DNA of 64,000 nt from CAWATZ01 sp963784995 (GCA_963784995.1 CAWATZ010000003.1:1116001-1180000), one strand, 5' to 3'. Shown: positions 29,835 to 39,286, counted from the stretch's first letter. Notes: generated from the sequence alone by a model not told the origin. Translations and numbers: made by a program.

Positions 29835-32594
29835 GTGAACAGGAACTTTTCCCTCCCGGCCGTACTGGCCGGTTTGCTGTGTCTGTTGCTGCTTGTGTCT
29901 CCCCCGGCTCCGGCGGCGGACGCGCCGGATACGCCCACGAAGGTCCGGACCATTGAGGGCGTCACCGAATACGCCCTGAAGAATGGCTTGAAGGTCCTGC
30001 TGTACCCGGACAAATCCACGTCCAAGGTCACGGTCAACCTGACCGTGCTGGTCGGCTCCCGCCATGAAGGCTATGGCGAGACGGGGATGGCGCATCTGCT
30101 CGAACACATGCTGTTCAAGGGAACGCCGAAGAACAAGGACATTCCCAAGGCCCTGAAGGACCACGGGGCCATCTTCAATGCGACCACGAGCTACGACCGG
30201 ACCAACTACTTCGAGACGATGCCGGCCAACGAGAAGAATCTGGAGTTCGCTCTGAAGCTGGAAGCGGACCGCTTCGTCAACAGCCTGATCCGCCGCGATG
30301 ATCTGGCCAGCGAAATGACCGTGGTGCGCAATGAGTTCGAGGCCGGGGAAAACAACCCCTTCGGCATCCTCATGCAGCGCGTCTGGGCGACCGCTTACGA
30401 GTGGCACAACTACGGCAAGAACACCATCGGCAACCGCAGCGACATCGAGCGCGTGCCGATCGAGAACCTCCAGGCGTTCTACAAGAAGCATTACCGCCCT
30501 GATAACGCCGTCCTGCTGGTGGCGGGCAACTTCGATCCGAAGACGGCGCTGGAGCTGATCGCCCGGGAGTTCGGACCGCTGAAGAACCCGCCCGAATCGC
30601 TGGACAGTACCTATACCGATGAGCCGGCCCAGGACGGCGAACGCACGGTGACACTTCGCCGGGTGGGCGACGTGGGACTGGTGTTCGTGGCCTATCACGT
30701 CCCGGCCGCGAGCCATGCGGATTACGCTGCCCTGGAAGTGCTGAACCAGGTGCTGACCAGCGAGCCGGCAGGCCGGATCTATCAAGCGCTGGTGCCGACC
30801 AAGAAGGCCAGCGCCATCGGCGGCTTCGCCATGCCGTTGCACGATCCGAGCCTGATTCAGTTCATCGCTCAGGTCTCTCCGGGTGATTCGCTGGAAAAGG
30901 CCCGCGATGCCCTGCTGGACGTGGTCGAGAAGTTTGCCGATCAGAAACCAACCGTGGAAGAAGTCAACCGGGCCAAGCAGAAGCTGCTCAAGTCCCGCGA
31001 ACTGCTGATGAACAGTACGACCCGAGTGGCCGAGGCCCTGGGCGAGTGGGCAGCCCGCGGCGACTGGCGGCTGTTCTTTCTGCATCGAGATCAGATCGAA
31101 AACGTGACCCCGGCCGACGTGGCCCGCGTGGCCCGGCTGTATTTGCAGCCGACCAACCGCACCGTGGGTCTGTACGTACCGACCAAGGAGCCTCTGCGGG
31201 CGAGCATCCCGCCCAACCCCTCGGTGGAAAAGCTGGTCAAGGATTACAAGGGCGGCAAGAACGTGGCAGCTGGCGAAGCGTTCGACCCGACGCCGGACAA
31301 CATCGAGAAGCGAACGCTGCGCGGTCAGCTCCCCTCCGGGGTCAAGACCGCCCTGCTGAGCAAGAAGACCCGCGGCGAGGCGGTCAACGGTCAGCTGACC
31401 ATCCGCTACGGGAACGAGCGCTCCCTCAAGGGGTTGACCACGGCGGCCGAGCTATTGCCGACCCTGCTGCTTCGCGGCACCACCGGCAAGAGCCGACAGG
31501 AGATCGAGGACGAGATGGATCGGCTCCAGGCGCAGATCAACGCTGCGGGCAACGCGGGCGTGTTGCGTTTCACTTTCCAGTGCAAGCGGGAGTCGCTGCC
31601 GGGCACTCTGAAGCTGCTGGGCGAGATGCTCCGCCAGCCCGCATTTGCCAAAAGCGAGTTCGACATCCTGGTTAACGAGAACCGCGACGAGTACAAGGGG
31701 AGCCTGACCGAGCCCAACGCCCTGGCGAGCCGGGCCTTGCAGCGCAAGCTCGCCCCCTATGCGAAGGAGGACGTCCGCTACCTGCCGACACTTCCCGAGG
31801 AAATTGAACGCCTCAACGCGACGACGCTGGAGCAAGTGAAAAAGCTCTACCACGACCATGTCGGCGGTCAGGTGGGCGAACTGGCAATCGTCGGCGACTT
31901 CGACGCGGAGCCGGTGCTGAAGCAGGCCGAGGGTTTCCTGAGCGGCTGGAAGGCCCAGACGCCATACGAGCGCATCGCCTCTCCGGCACCGGTCGGTCTG
32001 GCCGCCAGCCACGAAACGATCAACACCCCCGACAAGGAGAATGCCATCTACACGAGCGGCCTGGTCTTCCGCATGAAGGACAGCGATCCGGATTACCCGG
32101 CCCTGCTGATCGCCAACTACGCTCTGGGCGGCGGTCCGCTGTCGTCGCGCCTCGCGGATCGAGTGCGGAAGAAGGAGGGGCTGTCTTACACGGTGATGTC
32201 GCATTTCACCGCCGGCGCCCTCGATCCCTCCGCCGAGTTTATGTTCCTGGCCACCTGCAGGCCGGCGAACGTCGATAAGACGGAGAAGACGATGCTCGAG
32301 GAGATCGAGCGCTTCGTCACCAAGGGCATCGAGGCCAAGGAGTTGGAGGATAGTAAGAAGGCGTTCCTGGCCAGCATCAAGACGGCCCGCGGCAGCGACA
32401 GCGCCCTGGCAGGCGGGCTGGCTCGGAGGCTGCACGCCGGCCGGACCTACGCCTTCGACGTGGAGCAGGAACGGCAGATCAAGGCGCTGACCGTGGACCA
32501 GGTCAACGCGGCGGTCCGCAAGTACCTCGAGCCGAAGAAGCTGATCACGATCCGGGCCGGGGACTTCAAGCCGAAACAGAAGGCGGAAAAGTGA
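29835..32594 (+). CDS. M16 family zinc metallopeptidase, two-domain, exported
   Basis: 919 residues. A GTG start at 29835 is preceded by AGGAGG and opens a signal peptide (NRNFSLPAVLAGLLCLLLLV). The N-terminal M16 domain carries the inverted zinc motif HLLEH (H87, E90, H91) and a later NEFEAGENNPFG with a third ligand candidate. The C-terminal half repeats the fold without HxxEH, as in pitrilysin/processing-protease pairs. Periplasmic oligopeptide degradation is the family role. The frame is intact over 2.8 kb, in contrast to nearby frameshifted genes. Confidence 0.92.
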   Translation: MNRNFSLPAVLAGLLCLLLLVSPPAPAADAPDTPTKVRTIEGVTEYALKNGLKVLLYPDKSTSKVTVNLTVLVGSRHEGYGETGMAHLLEHMLFKGTPKNKDIPKALKDHGAIFNATTSYDRTNYFETMPANEKNLEFALKLEADRFVNSLIRRDDLASEMTVVRNEFEAGENNPFGILMQRVWATAYEWHNYGKNTIGNRSDIERVPIENLQAFYKKHYRPDNAVLLVAGNFDPKTALELIAREFGPLKNPPESLDSTYTDEPAQDGERTVTLRRVGDVGLVFVAYHVPAASHADYAALEVLNQVLTSEPAGRIYQALVPTKKASAIGGFAMPLHDPSLIQFIAQVSPGDSLEKARDALLDVVEKFADQKPTVEEVNRAKQKLLKSRELLMNSTTRVAEALGEWAARGDWRLFFLHRDQIENVTPADVARVARLYLQPTNRTVGLYVPTKEPLRASIPPNPSVEKLVKDYKGGKNVAAGEAFDPTPDNIEKRTLRGQLPSGVKTALLSKKTRGEAVNGQLTIRYGNERSLKGLTTAAELLPTLLLRGTTGKSRQEIEDEMDRLQAQINAAGNAGVLRFTFQCKRESLPGTLKLLGEMLRQPAFAKSEFDILVNENRDEYKGSLTEPNALASRALQRKLAPYAKEDVRYLPTLPEEIERLNATTLEQVKKLYHDHVGGQVGELAIVGDFDAEPVLKQAEGFLSGWKAQTPYERIASPAPVGLAASHETINTPDKENAIYTSGLVFRMKDSDPDYPALLIANYALGGGPLSSRLADRVRKKEGLSYTVMSHFTAGALDPSAEFMFLATCRPANVDKTEKTMLEEIERFVTKGIEAKELEDSKKAFLASIKTARGSDSALAGGLARRLHAGRTYAFDVEQERQIKALTVDQVNAAVRKYLEPKKLITIRAGDFKPKQKAEK

Positions 32595-32617
32595 GCCGGC
32601 AGCCGGGGGTTGTCCAC

Positions 32618-32694
32618 GTGGTTGCGCTGTGGCTTCCTTCCCGTGGGTGCGCTGCGCGACCCACGGCTGAGATACATAACCCCTTCGGGGTAAA
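32618..32694 (+). repeat. left REP-like arm of the RAYT unit
   Basis: Begins GTGGTTGCGCTGTGGCTTCC, contains the hairpin CCGTGGGTGCGCTGCGCG/ACCCACGG and ends ACCCCTTCGGGGTAAAA, another hairpin. Reverse complement of 33182-33256. Confidence 0.88.
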
Positions 32695-32712
32695 AGACAA
32701 GGAGATTCGATC

Positions 32713-33168
32713 GTGCCTCAATCCTTGGCGCAGATCTATCTGCACATTGTCTTCTCCACCAAGCACCGCACACCTTGGTTGAGGGCCAAACCTCTCCGGG
32801 AGGAAATGCATCGCTACCTGGGAGGAATCTGCCGCGACCTCAATACGCCGGCAATCCTTGTCGGCGGAGTCGAGGACCACGTTCACCTTCTTTGCCGGCT
32901 TCACCGGACCCTCGCTGTCGCCGACCTCCTCCAGGTGTTGAAACGTTCCTCTTCTCTGTGGGTCAAGGAGAGAGACAGGGAATTCGCGGACTTCCATTGG
33001 CAGGATGGCTACGGCGTATTTTCCATCAGTCCCGGGCACGTCGAAGCTGTAAGCGCATACATCGCCGACCAGGAAGCTCATCATGCAGTAGAGACATTCC
33101 AGGAGGAATATCGGCGGCTTTTGGACAAATATGGCATCGAATATGACGAACGGTATGTCTGGGATTGA
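32713..33168 (+). CDS. REP-associated tyrosine transposase (Y1/HUH family)
   Basis: A GTG start; 151 residues. The HUH motif is HVHLL (H56-V-H58) and the catalytic tyrosine is Y116 in AVSAYIADQEAHH, a signature of the IS200/RAYT group. The opening SLAQIYLHIVFSTKHRTPWL is also typical. The enzyme nicks single-stranded hairpin ends. All catalytic residues are present, so it may be active. Confidence 0.93.
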   Translation: MPQSLAQIYLHIVFSTKHRTPWLRAKPLREEMHRYLGGICRDLNTPAILVGGVEDHVHLLCRLHRTLAVADLLQVLKRSSSLWVKERDREFADFHWQDGYGVFSISPGHVEAVSAYIADQEAHHAVETFQEEYRRLLDKYGIEYDERYVWD

Positions 33169-33181
33169 CGCTTTTCCTGGT

Positions 33182-33256
33182 TTTTACCCCGAAGGGGTTA
33201 TGTATCTCAGCCGTGGGTCTGCAGCGCACCCACGGGAAGGAAGCCGCAGCGCAACC
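33182..33256 (-). repeat. right REP-like arm of the RAYT unit
   Basis: Reads TTTTACCCCGAAGGGGTTAT and continues to CCGCAGCGCAACCAT, the reverse complement of the left arm. Its hairpins match those at the left end with small differences in the loop of the first. Confidence 0.88.
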
Positions 33257-33286
33257 ATGCAATTGTCACTGTTGAGGAACTCTCCC

Positions 33287-34747
33287 ATGTTCGCACCCTG
33301 GCGGCGTCTGCTTCCTGCCTTGCTGCTCCTGCCGCTCTCCGTGGCAGCAGCCGACGGTCGGCCCCCCATCACGGTGGAGCGGCTGAAATTCCTGTCCGAC
33401 GACGTCAAGAGCGGCACGCCGTCGCTGCGCGTCAAGGCCGCGCGGGAGCTGGCCCTGGCCGGGCCAGACGCCCGGCCGGCCGTGCCCGCCCTGCGCGGGG
33501 CCCTCAAGGCCAAGGAAGGTGACGTCCGCATGGAGGCGGCCCTGGCCCTGCTGCAAATCGATCAGACTCAGGGCAAGGAGGCCATGAGTACGATCCGCAA
33601 CCTGTTCAAGGACGATTCCACGGCACCGCTGGCCATCCTGGTACTGTCGCGCATGAGCGACATTCGCCCCGTGAAAAAGGACGTGGTGGCCGGCCTGTTT
33701 GAGCTGGCCCGCGACAAGCACCCGCTGGCCCCGCTGGCCGCAGGGCTCGCCCTGGACAACGTCGGGCCCGGGGCCGACGATTGTGTCCCGGTCTTGCAGG
33801 AAGCACTGAAAGATCCACAGTCCGTGATTCGGCTCCAGGCCGCCGCCGGCCTGGCGCGGATTGACCGCAAGTACGCTCCCGAGGCCGAACCGGTGCTGCT
33901 CAAGGTGCTGGAAGATCCAATGACGGAAGCGGACAATCGTCAGCGCGCCGCAGTTGCGCTCCTGAACCTGGACGGCAAGCATCGGCAGCGCGTCGGCAAG
34001 GCGCTGGAGGCGGGCCTGGCCGACCCGAGCGTGGCCGTCCGGCTGGACACGGCCGAGTTGCTGCTGCGGCGGGTGAGACTGGAACAGATCGACAAGCCCC
34101 TGGCCGCGATCGTCGGGGCCTTGAAAGACAAGAAGGAGCATCGGCTGCGAGCGGTGGACCTGCTGGTCCGCCTGGGCTTGCCGGCCCGCGACGTGGAGCC
34201 GGTCCTGCGGTCGCTGTTCAAGGATCAAGACGTGGACGTTGCGACCCGTGCGGTCGAGGGGGTGATCCGGCTCCGTCCGGAACAGGCCAAGGAGCTGTTC
34301 GCCGTGCTGCTGGACAACCGCGATCGGACGGGAAGGAGATCGGGTCCGCGAGACGTCTTCAAGTTGCTTGAGGCGCTGTGCAAGCTCGAAGAGGAACTGC
34401 CCGAACAGGATCGCTTGAAAAGCCTGATGGAACAGCTCCGCAGCCTCCAGAAAAGCGCTTTCGTGGACCTGATGCGGCTGGACGCGGCCATTCGCATCGC
34501 ACAGCTGGGACCGAAGGCGAAGCTGGCGACTGCCGACCTGATCGGGGCCCTCGACGATGCCTCGCCGGTGGTTCGCAGTCAGGCGCTGTACGCTCTGAAA
34601 CAGATCGGTCCCGGAGCCGAAAAGGCGGTGCCGCGCCTGGTAGTGTTTTTCAAGGACGCCCGGCAGCCGCGCGACCTGCACCAGGCCGCCGGAGCGGCAC
34701 TCAAGCAGATCGCTCCGGAAAAGGCCAGGGAGCTGGGCATCCGATGA
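33287..34747 (+). CDS. HEAT-repeat exported protein
   Basis: 486 residues from the ATG at 33287; an in-frame ATG at 33257 lies in the REP arm and is less likely. Signal peptide APWRRLLPALLLLPLSVAA. The rest is about ten HEAT-like helical pairs (LRVKAARELALAGPDARPA, VRMEAALALLQIDQ, SVIRLQAAAGLARID, SPVVRSQALYALKQIG). Scaffolding or protein binding in the periplasm is likely. The stop overlaps the aroB start as ATGA, so aroB is coupled to it, an unusual pairing. Confidence 0.85.
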   Translation: MFAPWRRLLPALLLLPLSVAAADGRPPITVERLKFLSDDVKSGTPSLRVKAARELALAGPDARPAVPALRGALKAKEGDVRMEAALALLQIDQTQGKEAMSTIRNLFKDDSTAPLAILVLSRMSDIRPVKKDVVAGLFELARDKHPLAPLAAGLALDNVGPGADDCVPVLQEALKDPQSVIRLQAAAGLARIDRKYAPEAEPVLLKVLEDPMTEADNRQRAAVALLNLDGKHRQRVGKALEAGLADPSVAVRLDTAELLLRRVRLEQIDKPLAAIVGALKDKKEHRLRAVDLLVRLGLPARDVEPVLRSLFKDQDVDVATRAVEGVIRLRPEQAKELFAVLLDNRDRTGRRSGPRDVFKLLEALCKLEEELPEQDRLKSLMEQLRSLQKSAFVDLMRLDAAIRIAQLGPKAKLATADLIGALDDASPVVRSQALYALKQIGPGAEKAVPRLVVFFKDARQPRDLHQAAGAALKQIAPEKARELGIR

Positions 34748-35832
34748 ACACCATCCACGTCAATCTCGGCTCGCGCTCCTACGACATCCGCATTGTCAGC
34801 GGTGATCGCCAGGGTGTGGGTCCGTTTGCCCGGGAGCGGGTCCACGGCCAGCTGGCGTTCGTGGTGACCGACGAGCACGTCGATGGCCACGCCGACCGCG
34901 TTTCCGACGCCCTGCACGCGGCGGGCTTTCAGGTGGTGCTGGCCGAGCTGCCGGCCGGCGAGGTCCACAAATCGCTGGCCACCGCGGCGTACCTGTATGA
35001 CCGCCTGGCCGAGATCCAGGCCGATCGCAAGACCGTGCTGGTGGCTGTCGGCGGCGGCGTGATCGGCGACCTGACCGGCTTCGTGGCGGCGACCTGGGCC
35101 CGCGGCGTGCCGCTGCTGATGGTGCCCACGACCTTGCTCGCGATGGTGGATAGCTCGGTGGGCGGCAAGGTGGGCATTAACCACGAGCGCGGCAAGAACC
35201 TGATTGGCGCCTTCCATCAGCCGGCCGGCGTCTGGATCGACACCGCTTTCCTGGAAACGCTGCCGGAGCGCGAATACCGCAGCGGCCTGGCCGAGGTGGT
35301 CAAGTACGGCGTCATCCTCGATCCGGAGCTGTTTGCCTGGCTGGAGGGCAACGCCGACGCCGTCCTGCAATTGCAGCCGGACGCCGTTCGCCACGTCATC
35401 ACCCGGTGCTGCCGGCTCAAGGCCGACGTGGTCGAGAAGGACGAACGCGAGGAAACGGGCCTGCGGGCCATACTGAACTATGGCCACACCTTCGCCCACG
35501 CCTTCGAGACGGTCGGCGGCTACGGCACCTGGCTGCACGGCGAAGCGGTGGCGGCGGGGATGATCTGCGCCAGCCGGCTGGCCGAGAAACGGGATCTGAT
35601 TGGGGTTGAGATCACGGAGCGGCAGCGGAAGCTGCTGGAGCGATTCGGGCTGCCGATCCGACCGTTGCGGTGGCCGATCGACCAGCTGATTGAGACGATG
35701 CGCGGCGACAAGAAGGCGGAGGCGGGTAAGTTGCGGTTTGTGTTGCCGCGGTGGCTTGGGGAAGTGGGACTGTTCGCGGACGTGCCGGATGAGCAGGTAC
35801 GGCAGGTACTCGCAGAGGTTTCCCAGGGATAG
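34744..35832 (+). CDS. aroB: 3-dehydroquinate synthase
   Basis: 362 residues, the usual AroB length. NAD-binding GGGVIGDLTGFVAATWARG and PTTLLAMVDSSVGGKVGINH are characteristic, followed by the KNLIGAFHQP, LAEVVKYGVI and LNYGHTFAHAFE metal-binding regions. It converts DAHP to 3-dehydroquinate, the second step of the shikimate pathway. The ATG overlaps the HEAT gene's stop. No other aromatic genes are nearby. Confidence 0.96.
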   Translation: MNTIHVNLGSRSYDIRIVSGDRQGVGPFARERVHGQLAFVVTDEHVDGHADRVSDALHAAGFQVVLAELPAGEVHKSLATAAYLYDRLAEIQADRKTVLVAVGGGVIGDLTGFVAATWARGVPLLMVPTTLLAMVDSSVGGKVGINHERGKNLIGAFHQPAGVWIDTAFLETLPEREYRSGLAEVVKYGVILDPELFAWLEGNADAVLQLQPDAVRHVITRCCRLKADVVEKDEREETGLRAILNYGHTFAHAFETVGGYGTWLHGEAVAAGMICASRLAEKRDLIGVEITERQRKLLERFGLPIRPLRWPIDQLIETMRGDKKAEAGKLRFVLPRWLGEVGLFADVPDEQVRQVLAEVSQG

Positions 35833-35840
35833 AGGAGCCG

Positions 35841-36041
35841 ATGATGCCTGAGACCGAGAGCTTCCAATTGATTGAGAAGGAACCGGTGATTCTTCGACCG
35901 GCGGCAATCAGCGAAGATGGTGTCGATCTGACACTGATTCGCTGGATGCTATCGCTCTCTCCTCTCGAACGTCTCCAGGTTCTTCAGCAGCACATTCGTT
36001 CCATCATGAGGCTGCGGAATGCCAACCTCCGGTCAGGCTAA
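35841..36041 (+). CDS. small hypothetical protein
   Basis: 66 residues (65 if the second ATG is used), with GAGGAG just upstream. It has VDLTLIRWMLSLSPLERLQV and LQQHIRSIMRLRNANL, an amphipathic helical pattern found in many short bacterial proteins that sit ahead of nucleotidyltransferase or toxin-like partners; none follows here. The gene starts 8 bases after aroB. Confidence 0.55.
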   Translation: MMPETESFQLIEKEPVILRPAAISEDGVDLTLIRWMLSLSPLERLQVLQQHIRSIMRLRNANLRSG

Positions 36042-36077
36042 TCACCCGTCCGACAGCCATTACAAAGAGATGATGTC

Positions 36078-37262
36078 ATGGCCAAACCTACAGCAACTGT
36101 GACTAAACAAGGCTGGCAAGAACATACCTGTACGCTGTGCCACACCGTCTACCGTGTTCGTTTCAGCCTGGAGCAGACGGCCAGCGCCGACACCGATGCC
36201 GAGGCCCAGGGCAAGGCTGAGAAGGCGATGCAGTCCACCCTCAAGGACCACTCCGAGCTGAGGCCGTGCCCAAATTGCGGGTTGATCCAACCGAGTATGG
36301 TCGGCTCCTGGCGGCTCGGCTTTCATGCCCTCATCACCCTGGTGACGCTTGGGCTGGTGTGGGGCGTGCTGGTTTCCGGAGGCAACGACTATTTCACCAA
36401 GCAGACCGTGCTGTGGTTGACGACGGTCATCGCCGTGCTGATCGCTACCGGCCATCTGCTGGTATCGCAGCGGTCGTTCAACGCCGACTTGGACGGCAAT
36501 GTCCGGCAATCGCGGGAGCTGCTGGATAAGGGAGACATGCAGATCGTGCAGACTGGGGCCGCGCCGGACCCCCACGGCAGGTCCGACGCGGCCCGGAGTT
36601 GCCGGCAGCCGGGCTACTGGCCGATCTTCGGGCTGCTGATCGCGGCGACGCTGGTCGTGCCGGCCGCCGAAGTGATCCGCCTGGCGAGCGGCTGGCCGTC
36701 CAACTCCGGGTGGTATCCGCCAGCCGCCGGGCCCGGCGACAAACCCTATTTCTACTTCGCCGATGAGATCCAGTGCGTCAAAGGCCTGTGGTCGGGACAG
36801 GCGACTGCCGAGGCCGTCAACTTCAAGGAGTTAGGCCTGTCCAGCAAGGCCCTCAAGACCGAGACCAAGCAAGATTCTTGGGCCACCTCGATCAGCGTCG
36901 TTACCGGCGAAAAGTACCGCTCTGCCGTGCCCTGGGTGTACGTACACGTTCCGGAGGTCGCCGATCCGAGTGGCAAGAAGATGTCGGTCAAGATCGACCT
37001 GAAGGCGCTGTACCCGGCCCTGGAAGGCGGCATCAACTACAAGGATCAGACCACGACGCTGCACTATACCGGCGAAGTGCTGCTGGCGCCGGCTGGCGCC
37101 GGCACGCTGTACTTGCGCCTGTGGTGGTTCGGCGTGCTCAGCTTTGCCGTGGTCCCTGTGACGGCGGGCATTGCCCTGGTAGTCGGCGATGTCCTCATCA
37201 AGGGCCGCGGCCGGCAGGCCCGCATGCTCACGTTGGAGGGGCAACCGCTTCCACTTGACTGA
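36078..37262 (+). CDS. membrane protein with an N-terminal zinc-ribbon-like region
   Basis: 394 residues. Two CxxC pairs, CTLCHTVY and CPNCGLI, bracket residues 18-72 and could hold one zinc. Hydrophobic spans near residues 80-102, 110-130, 188-206 and 346-372 suggest four membrane helices. A soluble domain lies between the third and fourth. Family not recognised. The C-terminal tail is basic (KGRGRQARM). Confidence 0.68.
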   Translation: MAKPTATVTKQGWQEHTCTLCHTVYRVRFSLEQTASADTDAEAQGKAEKAMQSTLKDHSELRPCPNCGLIQPSMVGSWRLGFHALITLVTLGLVWGVLVSGGNDYFTKQTVLWLTTVIAVLIATGHLLVSQRSFNADLDGNVRQSRELLDKGDMQIVQTGAAPDPHGRSDAARSCRQPGYWPIFGLLIAATLVVPAAEVIRLASGWPSNSGWYPPAAGPGDKPYFYFADEIQCVKGLWSGQATAEAVNFKELGLSSKALKTETKQDSWATSISVVTGEKYRSAVPWVYVHVPEVADPSGKKMSVKIDLKALYPALEGGINYKDQTTTLHYTGEVLLAPAGAGTLYLRLWWFGVLSFAVVPVTAGIALVVGDVLIKGRGRQARMLTLEGQPLPLD

Positions 37263-37482
37263 GTGCAGCTGGACGGCATCCTTACCGAGACCTGGCATGG
37301 GGCGGGCACGTTTTCTTTGGCTAGCGAGTAGCGTTGCCGTGCCGAACCAAACCCTGCAGGTGGAACGATCAATGTCAAGCTCAGCCAGGCCACCGCGCGC
37401 AAGCCGCGTCGGAAAGGGAAAGACTGAGGAAAAGTGAAATCAGACAGGCAACGCTCTTAGATGACCGTTACCTGCCTGCTCC

Positions 37483-38691
37483 CTAATGGAGTGTCTTTGT
37501 CACGGTGCCGCTGCCGACGGTCTTGCCGCCTTCGCGGATGGCGAAGCGCAGGCCCGCATCCATCGCAATCGGCTGCTCCGCGGCCAGCTCGACGGTCACC
37601 GACACGCTGTCGCCCGGCACGCACATCTCGATGCCCTCAGGCAGCGCGATGGCACCGGTGACGTCCGTGGTGCGGAAGTAGAACTGCGGACGGTAGCCGT
37701 TGAAGAACGGCGTGTGCCGGCCGCCTTCCTCCCTCTTGAGCACGTAGACGGCGGCCTCGAAGCGCACGTGCGGCGTGATCGAGCCTGGCCTGGCCAGCAC
37801 CTGACCCCGCTCCACGTCCTCGCGCTTGATGCCGCGCAGCAGCACGCCGACCGCGTCGCCGGCCACGCCTTCCTCCATGCCCTGACCAAAGGTCTCGATG
37901 CTCCGGGCCACCGTGCTGATCGGCTCCGGACGCAGGCCGACGATCTGCACCGGCTCGCCGCCGCGGATGCGACCGCGATCGATCTTGCCGGTGACAACCG
38001 TGCCCTGGCCGTCGATCGTCATCACCTTCTCGATGCTCATCAGGAACGGCTGATCCACCTGCCGTTCCGGAATCGGAATGAAGGTGTCCAGAGCGTCCAT
38101 CAGCTCATCGATGCAGCGCGCCGCCGCGTCATCCTTGCCTTCGGTCCTCAGGACCGGCAGGGCGCTGCCGCGGATGATCGGAATCCGCTCACCCGGGAAG
38201 TCGTACTGGCCAAGCAGCTCGCGCAGCTCCATCTCGACCAGGTCGAGCAGTTCGGGGTCCTCCACCGTGTCCACCTTGTTCATGAACACGACGAGGGCGG
38301 GCACGCCGACCTGCCGGGCCAGGATGATATGCTCGCGCGTCTGCGGCATCATGCCGTCGTTGGCGGCCACCACCAGGATGGCGCCATCCATCTGGGCTGC
38401 GCCGGTGATCATGTTCTTGACGAAGTCGGCATGACCCGGGCAGTCCACGTGGGCGTAGTGGCGGTTTCTCGTCTCGTACTCGACGTGCGAGACGTTGATG
38501 GTCACGATCTTGTCATTGCTGCGGACGGTGCCGCCCCGGGCAATGTGCTCGTACGACTCCACCGTGCCGCCAAAGCGGTGCGCCTGACGAGCGCTGATGG
38601 CGGCGGTCAGGGTGGTCTTGCCGTGGTCAATGTGGCCGATGGTGCCCACGTTGACGTGCGGCTTGGTGCGGACAAAGGTTTCCTTGGCCAT
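37483..38691 (-). CDS. tuf: elongation factor Tu, divergent copy
   Basis: 402 residues. P-loop GHIDHGKT (19-26), switch II DCPGH (83-87) and NKVD (138-141) in place of the usual NKCD. Switch I reads ARGGTVRSNDKIVTINVSHV instead of the RGITI form; the GGTVR..TI layout is what I recall of planctomycete EF-Tu. Domain II has TIDGQGTVVTGKIDRG. It delivers aminoacyl-tRNA as EF-Tu-GTP. Neither ribosomal protein genes nor tRNAs are adjacent, so this may be a second copy. Confidence 0.9.
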   Translation of the reverse strand: MAKETFVRTKPHVNVGTIGHIDHGKTTLTAAISARQAHRFGGTVESYEHIARGGTVRSNDKIVTINVSHVEYETRNRHYAHVDCPGHADFVKNMITGAAQMDGAILVVAANDGMMPQTREHIILARQVGVPALVVFMNKVDTVEDPELLDLVEMELRELLGQYDFPGERIPIIRGSALPVLRTEGKDDAAARCIDELMDALDTFIPIPERQVDQPFLMSIEKVMTIDGQGTVVTGKIDRGRIRGGEPVQIVGLRPEPISTVARSIETFGQGMEEGVAGDAVGVLLRGIKREDVERGQVLARPGSITPHVRFEAAVYVLKREEGGRHTPFFNGYRPQFYFRTTDVTGAIALPEGIEMCVPGDSVSVTVELAAEQPIAMDAGLRFAIREGGKTVGSGTVTKTLH

Positions 38692-38824
38692 CCCAATACT
38701 CCGGAAAGGGAACTCCCGGCTGCCCGTTGTCCCGTCCGGCACCACGCCGGCCGGGCTTCGGGGCGAATGTCGTGCTGGATGGACACAGCAAGGGCAGGGG
38801 ACGTTCGCAAGAGAGGAAATGTCT

Positions 38825-38888
38825 TGTTTAACCGCGACGCGCAGCGGAGCGCGGTCTGTCGCGCTCCGCTGCGCGTCGCGGTTAAACA
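38825..38888. repeat. palindrome with near-perfect 29-base arms
   Basis: Arms TGTTTAACCGCGACGCGCAG+CGGAGCGCG and its reverse complement around the loop GTCTGT. It lies between the EF-Tu start and the upstream gene's stop. One half-copy with a few differences occurs at 53890-53918. Confidence 0.93.
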
Positions 38889-38896
38889 CAACCCGG

Positions 38897-39286
38897 TCAT
38901 TGCCTGCGCCGTTGCCGTCGTGGTCGGCGGCTGCCAGGAGCGACGGGCAGCTCGCCCCGGTCGCAAGGCTGCCGCCGCCAGCGGCCCTGGCAGGTGCCGC
39001 CCTGCCACTCCTCCAGGGTAAGGCTGACCGCGTCGGCCGGCAGGTCCCCGGCCCGCTTGCGGGCGGTTTCCAGGGCCTCGTCACGGCTCAGGCCCATGCA
39101 AACGAGCGTTTCCTCGCCCAGGATGTTGCGGGCCAGCACCCGGAAGGTGCCCAGCCGGGACAGCATCCGGCTGAACGTGAGCCGCGTCAGCAAGCGGACC
39201 GGCTCGCGATCTTCGCGCAGCACCGGACGGGCGGGCTTCTGCTGGCGAACGTCGGGCGCATCATAACGGAACTTGCGAATGGCCAT
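38897..39286 (-). CDS. hypothetical protein upstream of tuf
   Basis: 129 residues; AAAGGAGG lies 6 bases before the ATG. It opens MAIRKFRYDAPDVRQQKPAR and contains FSRMLSRLGTFRVLARNIL, GEETLVCMGLSRDEALETAR and LTLEEWQGGTCQGRW. The tail is strongly basic and arginine-rich. Family not recognised. Same strand as EF-Tu, separated by about 200 bases including the palindrome. Confidence 0.6.
   Translation of the reverse strand: MAIRKFRYDAPDVRQQKPARPVLREDREPVRLLTRLTFSRMLSRLGTFRVLARNILGEETLVCMGLSRDEALETARKRAGDLPADAVSLTLEEWQGGTCQGRWRRQPCDRGELPVAPGSRRPRRQRRRQ

Larger units (their letters stand above)
32618..33256 (+). mobile_element. REP-associated (Y1) transposase unit flanked by long inverted repeats
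   Basis: A 639-base unit: a left arm (32618-32694), a transposase gene (32713-33168) and a right arm (33182-33256) that is the reverse complement of the left with about four differences. Each arm has two hairpins, CCGTGGGT/ACCCACGG and ACCCCTTCGGGGT. This is the layout of RAYT genes bracketed by oppositely oriented REP sequences; IS200/IS605 elements have unequal, subterminal hairpins instead. The transposase is intact. It lies between the M16 peptidase and the HEAT gene without disrupting either. Confidence 0.85.

Noticed and set aside
32618..33256. IS200/IS605 insertion sequence
   Set aside because: Ends are long, symmetrical inverted repeats with the same two hairpins, as in RAYT/REP units; IS200 ends are asymmetrical. 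No TnpB.
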